Below, in pieces: positions 17,182 to 25,996 of a stretch of DNA of 64,000 bases; the stretch's first letter is position 1; every line of letters starts with the position of its first letter. Source of the DNA: Vibrio sp. FE10 (GTDB lineage Bacteria; Pseudomonadota; Gammaproteobacteria; Enterobacterales; Vibrionaceae); assembly GCF_030297155.1 (NCBI RefSeq), contig NZ_AP028067.1, positions 1,426,001 to 1,490,000 on the forward strand, written 5' to 3'. The notes below the pieces were generated by a model. That model was given only the letters and a program-made list of their open reading frames with translations. It was not told where the DNA came from and did not search any database. A program made the position numbers and the translations under genes.

Positions 17182-18825
17182 CTATGCGTTGATTTGCGTA
17201 ACCAGTTTATTGATTTTGCCCATCAGGTTTGGTGCAAGTTTAGAGATTGCACGCTGTTCTTCAAGAACAGAGGTGAGTATCTCGTTGCCTGTAAGCGGGT
17301 TTGCCAATACAACACGGAAAACAATGATCGGCTGATGTGACCAAGCTTCTGGATTCAAGCGGGTTCTGGAAACAAAAGACTTGCCAGTTTCACGCTGTTT
17401 CTTCTGAATAAATTTAGTGAGCTCATTGAGTAACTCATTCAATTCAACACGTTGTTGAGCACCAGCTTTTAGCAAGGCGGCTTTTACTGATTCAGGGAGA
17501 TAGCGATACGTCAGTAGGCACAGCTCTGGCTCGGACACTAACTCAAAATCACTTTGTTCTTTAATCAGGTCAGCGAAATAACGTGCTTTGTTGATGCTTT
17601 GGTCGATCAGCAGCTCATAGCCAGGGCGGCTGATGATATGCATTGACGCATAAACGAGCATCGCCATACCGGAACGAGAGCCTTCTAGAGTGTGGCTACC
17701 TAGGTCTTTCGAACCCTTACGCAATATGTATTGAGCATGATGTTCAATCGCTGTCATCGCGTCTGGCTTCTTAAACAAAACCATACCCGCACCCATAGGG
17801 ATGTAGAGCTGTTTATGCGCGTCTATTGTGACAGAGTCCGCTAACTCAATACCATCAAGTAAATGACGGTGATTGTTCGACATCAGCGTTGCGCCCCCCC
17901 AAGCTGCATCCACGTGGAAGTGGCAGTCAGACTCGGCACATACCTCTGCAATTTCTCTTAGAGGGTCGATATTGCCAGTTTCGGTCGTACCCGCTACGCC
18001 AATCACGGCAAAAGGCTTAATCTTGTTCTGCTTAAGCTGCTCGATCTTGAGTCTCAGGTCGTCAGTGCAAATACGGTTATTGTTATCCGTTTTTACTGAA
18101 ACAAGGCCTTCTTGGCCAATACCGAGTACATCGGCTGCTTTTTTCAAAGAGTAGTGACCGCGTTCAGAAACCAAGATAGCGAGACCTTCGTAGTCGTAGT
18201 GCTTCATGGCTTTGAACAAGCCTTCTTTCTCTACACCTTTGAACGAGCCTTGCGCTTTCAATGCATTATTACGAGCAACCCAAAGCGCAGTAATGTTCGC
18301 GATGGTACCGCCAGAACAAAACGCACCTAAAGAGTGGTTGGCGCTGTGCATCCAACGAGAATAAAACTGGTCGCTGTCTTGATAGATCAAACGGTGCAAC
18401 ATCCCCAAAACTTGGCGTTCAAGAGGAGTGAAAGCTTTTGACGTTTCGATTTTTACTAGATTCTGATTCAACGCAATCATGATTTTAGACAGCGGCATCA
18501 GGAAATAGGGTAGTGCAGACGTCATGTGGCCAATAAAACTTGGCGACGACGTATGTACAGAATGAGATACGAGAGAATCGAGGAGATGCTCGGTATGTTC
18601 TGAAACAAACTCAGGCTGCTCAGGGATATGAGCATTCGAAAAATCTTTCTCAATCTCACGCAATGGCTTTTCTTCAGCCACAATGTGTTCACGTAAGAAT
18701 TGATTCAGGTTTCGTGAAAGTTTGTCTTCGATTTGAGTGAGTGTTGAATCTGGGCCTTCAGGTACTGTAAAGATACGTAGAAGACTGTCGAAGCTAACAT
18801 CTGCTGTTTTTTGTTCCGTAACCAT
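17182..18825 (-). CDS. panP: PLP-dependent aspartate 1-decarboxylase PanP
   Basis: A 547-residue group II PLP decarboxylase. The ATG at 18825 (MVTEQKTADVSFDSLLRIF) is preferred to an earlier frame opening at 18888. Visible features are the phosphate-binding CSGGTIANITALWVARN, the pyridine-nitrogen Asp region HFHVDAAWGGATLMSNNHRHLLDG, and the PLP-lysine motif TIDAHKQLYIPMGAGMV. PanP makes beta-alanine from aspartate for pantothenate and CoA synthesis, replacing the pyruvoyl enzyme PanD in many vibrios. Older annotations call it glutamate decarboxylase, and substrate choice rests on family knowledge rather than on residues I can read. Confidence 0.85.
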   Translation of the reverse strand: MVTEQKTADVSFDSLLRIFTVPEGPDSTLTQIEDKLSRNLNQFLREHIVAEEKPLREIEKDFSNAHIPEQPEFVSEHTEHLLDSLVSHSVHTSSPSFIGHMTSALPYFLMPLSKIMIALNQNLVKIETSKAFTPLERQVLGMLHRLIYQDSDQFYSRWMHSANHSLGAFCSGGTIANITALWVARNNALKAQGSFKGVEKEGLFKAMKHYDYEGLAILVSERGHYSLKKAADVLGIGQEGLVSVKTDNNNRICTDDLRLKIEQLKQNKIKPFAVIGVAGTTETGNIDPLREIAEVCAESDCHFHVDAAWGGATLMSNNHRHLLDGIELADSVTIDAHKQLYIPMGAGMVLFKKPDAMTAIEHHAQYILRKGSKDLGSHTLEGSRSGMAMLVYASMHIISRPGYELLIDQSINKARYFADLIKEQSDFELVSEPELCLLTYRYLPESVKAALLKAGAQQRVELNELLNELTKFIQKKQRETGKSFVSRTRLNPEAWSHQPIIVFRVVLANPLTGNEILTSVLEEQRAISKLAPNLMGKINKLVTQINA

Positions 18826-18943
18826 AGCAAGCGAGTTATTTTTCTTATATTGACGCGAGCGGGACAATTTAAACGAAAACGGGAACAATGTCCCGTCTTA
18901 ATTATGAAATCCAACTTCCCACAAAAGCATAGTAAATCAAGGG

Positions 18944-19471
18944 TTATTTACACTTGATCGCTTCAAGTTTAGCAATCGACTGGTTGTAACGCTGCAGTGC
19001 AGTATCGATTTGCTTAGGGTGGCTCAGTAGCTCAGCAAACGCTGAACGTAGCTCGTAGTTTTGAGCGTGAGGGGTTGATTGACGGTCATCGAACGTCTGC
19101 TTAGCAATTTTGCCAAGCTCATCATCACGTGTTGAAAGCGTTTTAATATCGTGCTGTTCTAGTTGTAACCAACCTTCAACCGACTGTGCTGTCGCAACTT
19201 TGCTTGAATCATTCACTAAGTAGTAGTTTACCGCAGCGCGGTTGAGTTCAAAATGGTGTTTACGACCTTCTAGGAACCACTCACTTACTTCTTTGAGCTC
19301 TGGATATTGCTCAGACGTTAATGCAGCAAGATCAGCATACCAATTCAAAGAAGCGTCGATGTATGCATCATACTTTGTTGATTGGCATTGGTTTGTTTCA
19401 GACATTGAATCTGCTGCAAAAGAGAAAGTAGAAGTTGAAGCTAGCAGTAATGCGACGCAAAGGCGTTTCAT
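18944..19471 (-). CDS. secreted or periplasmic protein of unknown function
   Basis: A 175-residue protein with a clear signal peptide (MKRLCVALLLASTSTFSFAA, cleavage after SFAA) and AAGGA before the ATG. The mature part is helical and charged, with one N-terminal Cys (NQCQS) and one at the end (IKCK), which could form a disulfide joining the termini. No domain is recognised. It lies 118 bases upstream of panP on the same strand and may be co-transcribed with it. Confidence 0.8.
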   Translation of the reverse strand: MKRLCVALLLASTSTFSFAADSMSETNQCQSTKYDAYIDASLNWYADLAALTSEQYPELKEVSEWFLEGRKHHFELNRAAVNYYLVNDSSKVATAQSVEGWLQLEQHDIKTLSTRDDELGKIAKQTFDDRQSTPHAQNYELRSAFAELLSHPKQIDTALQRYNQSIAKLEAIKCK

Positions 19472-19646
19472 AGTGGTTCCTTTTGTAAGTTTATTCTTTT
19501 TAGAACTTTGTCGTTACAGAGTACCGTGATCATTATTTGTTGAGCAATGACACTTAGTGTCTTTTTATTTCGGTAACTGTATCGGTATCTTGGGCTTTGG
19601 TACTAAGAAATGCATTCTAATCTAAAACAATCGCTATTCCTGCGAT

Positions 19647-20552
19647 CTAGTTAGCAAGAGATACAAAGAACAACATCATAATCGGGACGAGAAGACTCAA
19701 TATAAACCCGCTGACGATGGCGATAGGGACACATCGAACGCCGCCTGTTGTTTGAATGACAGGCAAGGTGAAGTCCATTGCGGTTGCACCAGCATAGCCA
19801 ATAGAAGTACACGGATAACTGCGAATCAGCACCGGGATCAGCACTAGGGCCACCAACTCTCTTAGTAGCTCAAGCATGAACGATGCACCACCATAGACTG
19901 GGCCAAAAGCGTCACCCATTAGAATGCCTGCCAGGGAATACCAACCGAATCCGGATGACATTGCTAAAGCTTTAAAGAGGGGTATATCAAGTAAGTAAGC
20001 GGCAATCACGCCACCGATCATTGAGGTCACGATAATCGTAAGAGCGATCACCATGCCGTGTTTGTTCAGTAAGATTTGTCTGAGGGTCAATCCGCTATTG
20101 CGCAGTTGAATGCCAATAAAGAACAGAAGAACGAATAGAATCCATTCACTTGCAGTGTCGACCCAATCAAGCCCTATTGGGAGAACTAAGCCCGCAATGA
20201 GGCCAGAACCGACCACCAGAATCAATTTTGCAGATTCCATCGCCATTGATGATAGGGGGAGCTTTTTCTGGCTGCTGTCAGTTTTAAGCGGCAGTAATTT
20301 ATCGATTGCTGGCAGCGCCATTAGGTTGCATACGCTTAAACAGACAAAGAAAGTGACAGTATAAAGAAGGATTGTCTGTAGATTACTGCCTAGGTTATCG
20401 AGCGCGGCTAAGCTCAGCCCCATAAGCGATAGGATTACGTAGATCAGCCTAGACGTCGAGCGATTAATGAACTCTAACGTCTGAGTGTTTGATATAGAAA
20501 AAAGATACCCCACGACGAGTGGCGCAAATATAAAGATCATCCCTGTAAACAT
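19647..20552 (-). CDS. lysO: lysine exporter LysO (YbjE) family
   Basis: A 301-residue inner-membrane protein with about eight hydrophobic segments and AGGG before the ATG. The C-terminal half has the family signature segments SSGFGWYSLAGILMGDAFGPVYGGASFMLELLRE and AGATAMDFTLPVIQTTGG. LysO exports L-lysine and toxic analogues in E. coli. It lies between an HDOD gene and a secreted-protein gene on the same strand, with gaps too long to prove an operon. Confidence 0.88.
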   Translation of the reverse strand: MFTGMIFIFAPLVVGYLFSISNTQTLEFINRSTSRLIYVILSLMGLSLAALDNLGSNLQTILLYTVTFFVCLSVCNLMALPAIDKLLPLKTDSSQKKLPLSSMAMESAKLILVVGSGLIAGLVLPIGLDWVDTASEWILFVLLFFIGIQLRNSGLTLRQILLNKHGMVIALTIIVTSMIGGVIAAYLLDIPLFKALAMSSGFGWYSLAGILMGDAFGPVYGGASFMLELLRELVALVLIPVLIRSYPCTSIGYAGATAMDFTLPVIQTTGGVRCVPIAIVSGFILSLLVPIMMLFFVSLAN

Positions 20553-20607
20553 GCTTTCCCTTTTGCATTTACTTACTATTACAACTACTTAGCAATTTTA
20601 CGATGGC

Positions 20608-21528
20608 TTAGAAGCCGCTAGCGTTGATAACGTCGCTTAGCTTTGCATTAAAATCATTTTTACTCAAGTTGCTTAGTTTATAAAGAACTTCGGCACCCGT
20701 GACATTAAGCTCCACTTCATGTTCATCGATGTTTTCATCCTTGTTTCTAAACATCAAAAGGTGATTGGCAATTCGTGCAATATCAAGATAAGACACTTCG
20801 CGCTCTTCTTGCTGATTGATGGTGTTACTACACACATCAATGAAGTCACTGTCGAATCCCCAACGTCTAAGAACTAGCTTACTGGTTGCAGAGCATTGGC
20901 CTTGGAATATTTGCAGAGCGATATCGTGGTCTAGGTAGTTCCCATTTTCGAGATAGAGATGATACTCACTTACTAGGCAGAACAAACCAATATCGGCTAA
21001 TAGCCCGACGAGTAGAGATTTCTCATGCTCGAGGTAGCGATATTCGATAGGGGACAGTTCTTTGAAGCTATTGGTAACCAGTACCATCGTCGCGCCAAGT
21101 TCTTTTGAGATAGAAGCGCTTTGCACCAAAACCTGATTACATTCGTGGTTTAGATTCACAGAATGCTTAAGCTGTTCGATAGCTTGGGCAGTGACGATAT
21201 CTCTTACTCTCAATATCCCTAAGCGTGATACTGCCGTCATAATGTCGACACAGGTGATATTCCGTCTGTTAAATACCACAGAATTAGCAACGCGAATCAC
21301 AATAGCCGTTAGGCCAGGGTCTTCAAGTAAGCACTCAGCAACCTCGGCAATGCCCGTTGAATCTTGGGTGCATAATTTTTGAATTTTTAAAACGACTTCA
21401 GGGATAGGAGGAAGGGTTATTTTTCCCGCTGAGATAGAATGGCCAACAAGTTGGGCAAACTCGGATTCTAGACCCTTTAAGAGAAGAGCCTTATTTTGTG
21501 GTAGCCAGAAAAACGATAAATGATTCAT
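20608..21528 (-). CDS. HDOD-domain protein
   Basis: A 306-residue protein if started at the ATG at 21528 (MNHLSFFWLPQNKALL); an earlier in-frame start at 21585 would lengthen it, and no ribosome-binding site separates the two. The HDOD domain (about residues 45-245) includes LPPIPEVVLKIQKLCTQDSTGIAEVAECLLEDPGLTAIVIRVANS and SLLVGLLADIGLFCL. HDOD proteins are non-enzymatic relatives of HD-domain phosphohydrolases and act in signalling. No second output domain is present. The gene is divergent from tfoX, and this neighbourhood is conserved in vibrios. Confidence 0.85.
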   Translation of the reverse strand: MNHLSFFWLPQNKALLLKGLESEFAQLVGHSISAGKITLPPIPEVVLKIQKLCTQDSTGIAEVAECLLEDPGLTAIVIRVANSVVFNRRNITCVDIMTAVSRLGILRVRDIVTAQAIEQLKHSVNLNHECNQVLVQSASISKELGATMVLVTNSFKELSPIEYRYLEHEKSLLVGLLADIGLFCLVSEYHLYLENGNYLDHDIALQIFQGQCSATSKLVLRRWGFDSDFIDVCSNTINQQEEREVSYLDIARIANHLLMFRNKDENIDEHEVELNVTGAEVLYKLSNLSKNDFNAKLSDVINASGF

Positions 21529-21885
21529 ATAAAAAGTAAAAAATGTATGTGGACCTATTTTACAAGCCGCGATGCTGCGAGGCAATACTCATCGGGCCTC
21601 ATAAACCTAGAAAACTTGAACCGATGTATCACCAAACATCAAAAACCATTCATATTTTGATGTTTTACTGTGATGTCAATCATGAAAAACCAGAATACTC
21701 AATTGATGGATGTGAACTAAGTCCAGACTTATTTTTCTTTTCAAAGTATCATTTATTTAAAGGTGAAAAACGAAATCATAATATTCACCTAAACAATAAA
21801 AAATAGATTTAACATTTTTCGCATAAAAAAGCTGCTTGTCTGGTGATCAACCTAATCGGGGTAATTTGATTAAGGATCAACGGAT
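21529..21885. promoter_or_regulatory. divergent HDOD-tfoX region, long tfoX leader
   Basis: 357 bases. An 87-codon plus-strand frame here (21543-21806) has no convincing initiation site and no family features. The tfoX leader hairpin is at 21844-21879. No c-di-GMP riboswitch of the GEMM type is recognisable, which argues for tfoX rather than tfoY. Confidence 0.5.
21844..21879 (+). promoter_or_regulatory. hairpin sequestering the tfoX ribosome-binding site
   Basis: CCTAATC at 21851-21857 can pair with GATTAAGG at 21868-21875 (one bulged A), and TGAT at 21844 with ATCA at 21876. The Shine-Dalgarno AAGGA (21872-21876), nine bases before the ATG, is inside this stem. In V. cholerae tfoX is translated only when the chitin-induced sRNA TfoR opens such a structure. 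Confidence 0.65.
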
Positions 21886-22467
21886 ATGACCGAGACAGCA
21901 TTTATTAATTACGTGAATCAATTTGGTGAGCATCAAAAACGTTCTATGTTCGGAGGTATTGGCCTCTTTCAAAATGACGCTATGTTCGCTTTGTTGAGTG
22001 AAGGTTGTTTATTTATTAGAGGTGGCAAGTCATTAGATAAAAAACTGACGGATCTTGATTGTGAAAAGTATCGTCATGTGAAAAAGCAGACAACAGCAAC
22101 CGTAAATTACTACGATATTACGGATCTGTTTACATGTGAACATCCTGAATTGGATAGCATTATTCGTACTTCAATCGATAATTCAATTCAACAACGTAGC
22201 TTCAAAAAATCATCCGCTAGCCGTAGATTGAGAGATCTTCCAAACATGCAACTCACATTAGAGCGCATGGTGAAAAAAGCAGGTGTTGATGATGTTTCAA
22301 TGTTTATGCAGTTAGGCGCGCCTGAAGTGTTTAATAAGGTTCGCGAAGCGTACGGCAATGATGTTGACCTAAAACTACTTTGGAAATTTGCGGGCGCAAT
22401 TGATGGTATCCACTGGAAACTATTGCAAGAACCACGCAAGCAGCAATTATTGAAGAGCTGCCACTAA
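21886..22467 (+). CDS. tfoX: TfoX (Sxy), activator of natural competence
   Basis: A 193-residue protein with two domains. An N-terminal TfoX domain (about residues 1-100; RSMFGGIGLFQNDAMFALLSEG, LFIRGGKSL) and a C-terminal TfoX domain (about 110-190; LRDLPNMQLTLERMVKKAGVDDVSMFMQLGAPEVF, LWKFAGAIDGIHW) are both visible. TfoX switches on DNA-uptake and type VI secretion genes on chitin, acting with CRP. The paralogue TfoY is similar. I favour TfoX because of the neighbourhood (outer-membrane protein, regulator/kinase pair, serC) and the masked ribosome-binding site without a c-di-GMP riboswitch. Confidence 0.85.
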   Translation: MTETAFINYVNQFGEHQKRSMFGGIGLFQNDAMFALLSEGCLFIRGGKSLDKKLTDLDCEKYRHVKKQTTATVNYYDITDLFTCEHPELDSIIRTSIDNSIQQRSFKKSSASRRLRDLPNMQLTLERMVKKAGVDDVSMFMQLGAPEVFNKVREAYGNDVDLKLLWKFAGAIDGIHWKLLQEPRKQQLLKSCH

Positions 22468-22507
22468 AGAAGTCATCCCTCTATGCTTAAGATTACTGTT
22501 AATAAAT

Positions 22508-22536
22508 AAAAACCGAGGAATATCCTCGGTTTTTTT
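22508..22536 (+). terminator. terminator of tfoX
   Basis: AAAAACCGAGGA / TCCTCGGTTTTTTT hairpin, about 45 bases after the tfoX stop codon. Confidence 0.9.
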
Positions 22537-22628
22537 GTTTCTGTTTTAGCCGGATTTCTTAAAAGACTAAGTATCAAAAGGCTAAGAGCTCATGGAGAGC
22601 TTATTTGCTAGGGCTGTCTCGCTAAGTA

Positions 22629-23171
22629 TTAGTACTTGAAACGAGCAGTGAACATAAGTTGATCACCGTAGAAGTCGTTGATACGAGCTTCAGCACCTAG
22701 AGAGAATAGCTCTGTAGAGTGGAAACGAGCGTAAACAGAACCTGTCCAATCATCGTTGTCATCGATTGAAACGTAACCACCTTTACCGCCCACTTCTAGT
22801 TGTGGACCAAGCCATTGGCGAACACCAACGTTGATTTCCATACCGATATCAGTAGAGCTTGAGTTTTCAGGCTGAACGATACGCGCTAGCATTTCACCAG
22901 TTAGGTCAGCCCAGTTGTTTAATGGAGCGTGGAAACCAAGTCCTACAGCTGAGTCGTAATCGCCTTCAAATTCTGAATCGATACGTGCTATAGCGTGAGC
23001 ATTCGGGTGAATTGACTTACTGAACGCACCACCAAATGTTACTGGGCTAGCACCGATACGTGCTTCAAAGTAATCGTAGTTAAAGTTACTCATTACTTGT
23101 GGTTGTTCATCAACAGCTAGTGCTGGGCTAGAAGCCAATAGCATAGCGGTAGTAAGTAGAATTTTGCGCAT
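22629..23171 (-). CDS. small outer-membrane beta-barrel protein
   Basis: A 180-residue protein with a signal peptide (MRKILLTTAMLLASSPALA). The mature part shows alternating hydrophobic strands and ends with an aromatic residue (FTARFKY), as do outer-membrane barrels; an eight-stranded barrel would fit the length. No specific family is recognised. It is convergent with tfoX, the two 3' ends separated by the tfoX terminator, and lies downstream of the response-regulator/kinase pair on the same strand, without evidence of co-transcription. Confidence 0.75.
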   Translation of the reverse strand: MRKILLTTAMLLASSPALAVDEQPQVMSNFNYDYFEARIGASPVTFGGAFSKSIHPNAHAIARIDSEFEGDYDSAVGLGFHAPLNNWADLTGEMLARIVQPENSSSTDIGMEINVGVRQWLGPQLEVGGKGGYVSIDDNDDWTGSVYARFHSTELFSLGAEARINDFYGDQLMFTARFKY

Positions 23172-23379
23172 AACGACCGTAAACCTTTAATTAGTGTTAA
23201 TTCCTTTGGTTTGAGAAAAATCAGGCAAACCATAAACATTGAGACAGTTTAATCTAACTCACGGAAAAGTAATCCATAAAAATGCGAATCATTTGTCAAT
23301 TAGCCAAAAAATGAGCAAATTATGTATCACTCTGTAACTGAGATCTCATGTTTTCGGGCGATTCACAAAAAATTAAGCG

Positions 23380-23877
23380 TTACTCTCCAAAACTTGTCCG
23401 TTTATTCGCCATCGCGGTAAGGATACGTTCGGTATCTAAGACTGACGTCCAGTTCAATAACTGCTTGTCATTGGCAATCACGAAGTCGGTTAGCTGTTGT
23501 GTGATCGTGTCTCTGAGCTGGTCGCCTCGCCAAGGCTTAGAGATATAGAAATCAAGTGCAGCATTATTGATGGCCGTTACTGTGTCTTCAAGCCCGGCTT
23601 GGCCTGTGAGCAGCAGTTTGCGCGTTGGTTGCGTCGAGTCGTGCTGGTTTAGCTCGATGAGAAAATCGATGCCCGTTTTGTCAGGCATGATGTGGTCACA
23701 CAAAATTAAGGCGAGCTTAATACCATCTTGTCCCATTTCTTTAATCACTTGCTTGGCTTCATCGACCGATTCGGCTCCTTCAACAATAAAGTTTTCTTCA
23801 AATGGCGCTAAGTCTTGAAGGACACTGTTGAGAACTTCAGGTTCATCATCGACACATAAAATTAGGTACTTATTCAT
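23380..23877 (-). CDS. stand-alone response regulator
   Basis: A 165-residue protein consisting of a receiver domain (residues 1-125) plus about 35 extra residues and no DNA-binding domain. The acidic pair D10-D11 (LCVDDEPE), phospho-acceptor D61 (LILCDHIMPDKTG), the T/S position (LLLTGQAG) and K (YISKPW) are all present. Its start overlaps the end of the upstream kinase gene by 8 bases, so the two are co-transcribed and probably partners. Without an output domain it likely acts through protein contacts or as a phosphate relay. Confidence 0.88.
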   Translation of the reverse strand: MNKYLILCVDDEPEVLNSVLQDLAPFEENFIVEGAESVDEAKQVIKEMGQDGIKLALILCDHIMPDKTGIDFLIELNQHDSTQPTRKLLLTGQAGLEDTVTAINNAALDFYISKPWRGDQLRDTITQQLTDFVIANDKQLLNWTSVLDTERILTAMANKRTSFGE

Positions 23878-25813
23878 GAGGTGCTCCTTCTTGTTTGAAC
23901 GGAAGCCACACTTGCATGTGAGTATGGCTACCTACCTCAGACTCGACCAAAATAAAACCTTGATGAGCCGAAACGATTTGTTGAGAAATGGATAACCCAA
24001 TCCCTAAGCCAAAGTTGCCTTCTTTTTTGGTGGTGAAGTTTGGGTTGAAAATAGTGTTGATGTCTTCCTTGGCGATGCCGTGGCCAGTGTCTGATATTTG
24101 CACCACTAAAAAAGTGTCGTCTCCCTCTGTTTGTTGAGAGGTGGTGATAGAGACTGTTCCTCGCTCTGAAAGCGCATCCAGTGCATTGGAGATAAGGTTT
24201 GTCCAAACTTGTTGTAATGCGAGTGACTGGCACAATAAAGGCGGAAGGTCGGTGTCGTAGTGTTTTTCGAGTTGATGATGTTTAAGTCTGTTTTCAAAGA
24301 TCACTAAGGTGTCTTCTAGTCCTTCATGGATATCCGCGTAGTGACGCACTTCTTCATCTTCTCGGGCGTAGCTTTTTAGGCTTTTCACCATATCGGCAAT
24401 GCGCTTGCTGCACACTTGAATCGAACGAATAGAGTTTCCTACATAATGGTAATGCTCTAAGTCGTTAAGCAGTTCTTTGCCCGCAATAGGGGAGTCTTTT
24501 AAGGTATCTAAAACCACAGAGTCTTGGCTCAAGTTCAGTCTCACGGCTTTTTTAGCGAGCGTACGATCATCGATAGTCGATGAGAGGTGCTTAACGAGTT
24601 GTCTCTCTTGCGCCGTGGATAGAGGCTTAGCCAATTTTGAGTGTGCTAATACTTCCGTCCCTTTATTCGATTCTGGGAGTGACGAGTTTTCGAGTATCTG
24701 GTCGAGATGTTCAGATAAGGTTTCAATACTTCGCAAGATCGCTGCAATCGGGTTGTTCAACTCATGAGCAACACCCGCTACAAGCTGACCCAGCATCGCC
24801 ATCTTCTCTTTCTCAATCAATTGTTGATGGGCTGATTCCAATGATTCCAGTGTTTGTTGCAGCTTGATCTTATTGGTGATGCTTCGTTGCAAACGGCGAT
24901 TAAAGTGACGGAGTAACAGGTTAGTAAAGAGCGGGAGCAGGGTATTGTTTGAATGCATAACCTGAGCAAAGCTATCTTTATCGAGCTTGATCACTCGTGT
25001 CTGGGTTAGGGTGATCGCAGTAGAGAATGAAGGTTCACCTGTCACGAATGACATCCCGCCAACAATGTTGCCCTTAGAGTGACGCACAACTTCGCGTTGT
25101 TGCCCCAGCTCATCTTTTTTATAGAGAGCGGCTTCACCTTCAATGATTAACCAAAGAAAGCGATTGTCTTCACCTTCTACAGTCAGCAGATGTTCTGGCG
25201 AGTAATCACGAATGGCTTTGGTTTTGTCGTCTTTCGAAAAGACATCCTGCAAAGCATTGACGACACGCTCAGCAAGGGCGTTGTCAGAAAGCTGGTGGTA
25301 ATCGTGAATGAACCCAGATTGGAACGAATGAATCTTTTGTTCGATGTGTGCTCTTAGTAAGCGTTGTTGATCCAACGCATCACTGTAAGACAAAAGGTTT
25401 TCTGGGTCGTACTCGATGACAAAAGAAGTCAGCTCTTTTTGTGCTGATTTGAAGAGAACCTGATCTTGAACCGGTTTGGTTAGGCAGTGGTTGAGCCTAC
25501 CTTCGTTCACTGCGGTTAGAATGGATTGAATGTCTGACGAGGCGCTCACCAATATCGTTCTTGCGGTATTACTATGAGGCAGCTGTTCAAGTTCAATCAG
25601 AAATTGCACACCATTGAATTCAGAATGATGGTGAGAGATCACCAAGGCGACGGTTTGGTGATTGTCGTGGATATCTTCTAATGCGTGATGCGCGTCTTCT
25701 AAGTTCTCAGCAGTATAAATGTCGAATACATAAGACAACGGAGCCAGCTCCGAGCGTATTCTTTCAATGCTCACCGGATTATTGTCCAAACAAATAACAG
25801 CGTATTGATTCAC
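23870..25813 (-). CDS. sensor histidine kinase with pseudo-receiver and cNMP-binding domains
   Basis: A 647-residue cytoplasmic kinase. It starts with GTG at 25813, AAGG upstream. Order: receiver-like domain (1-135), a linker, a cyclic-nucleotide-binding domain (about 205-310; LWLIIEGEAALYKK, GNIVGGMSFVTGEP), a coiled coil, HisKA with H350 in VAHELNNP, and HATPase_c with N box (NLISNALDAL), DTGHGI and GLGIGLSIS. The receiver-like domain aligns with that of the neighbouring regulator, but the phospho-acceptor Asp is replaced (VISHHHSEFNG against LILCDHIMPDKTG) and the acidic pair is D-N. It is therefore probably not phosphorylated. No transmembrane segment is seen, so the input is cytoplasmic. 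Confidence 0.88.
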   Translation of the reverse strand: MNQYAVICLDNNPVSIERIRSELAPLSYVFDIYTAENLEDAHHALEDIHDNHQTVALVISHHHSEFNGVQFLIELEQLPHSNTARTILVSASSDIQSILTAVNEGRLNHCLTKPVQDQVLFKSAQKELTSFVIEYDPENLLSYSDALDQQRLLRAHIEQKIHSFQSGFIHDYHQLSDNALAERVVNALQDVFSKDDKTKAIRDYSPEHLLTVEGEDNRFLWLIIEGEAALYKKDELGQQREVVRHSKGNIVGGMSFVTGEPSFSTAITLTQTRVIKLDKDSFAQVMHSNNTLLPLFTNLLLRHFNRRLQRSITNKIKLQQTLESLESAHQQLIEKEKMAMLGQLVAGVAHELNNPIAAILRSIETLSEHLDQILENSSLPESNKGTEVLAHSKLAKPLSTAQERQLVKHLSSTIDDRTLAKKAVRLNLSQDSVVLDTLKDSPIAGKELLNDLEHYHYVGNSIRSIQVCSKRIADMVKSLKSYAREDEEVRHYADIHEGLEDTLVIFENRLKHHQLEKHYDTDLPPLLCQSLALQQVWTNLISNALDALSERGTVSITTSQQTEGDDTFLVVQISDTGHGIAKEDINTIFNPNFTTKKEGNFGLGIGLSISQQIVSAHQGFILVESEVGSHTHMQVWLPFKQEGAPHE

Positions 25814-25996
25814 GGTTCAACCTTAGTAGTAGCGACGCTTCTAGCCTACCAAGAAGCGCTTAATAAGGATGAGAGCTAGCCGTTAATTTGTTGAGGGAAT
25901 TGAAGTATCGAGCAATAGACTGATTTAACTCAATGTTTCTTGTTTGCTACTGATGGGTTAGACTAAAAAAAACAGACTAGTGTAGAAAGAGAACTC

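Noticed and set aside
21543..21806. 87-codon plus-strand ORF between the HDOD gene and tfoX
   Set aside because: No good initiation site, no recognisable features, and AT-rich low-complexity end. It lies in what looks like promoter and leader DNA.
21800..21885. c-di-GMP (GEMM) riboswitch upstream of the tfoX-family gene
   Set aside because: The conserved GEMM core and tetraloop arrangement cannot be found; only a simple hairpin over the ribosome-binding site is present.
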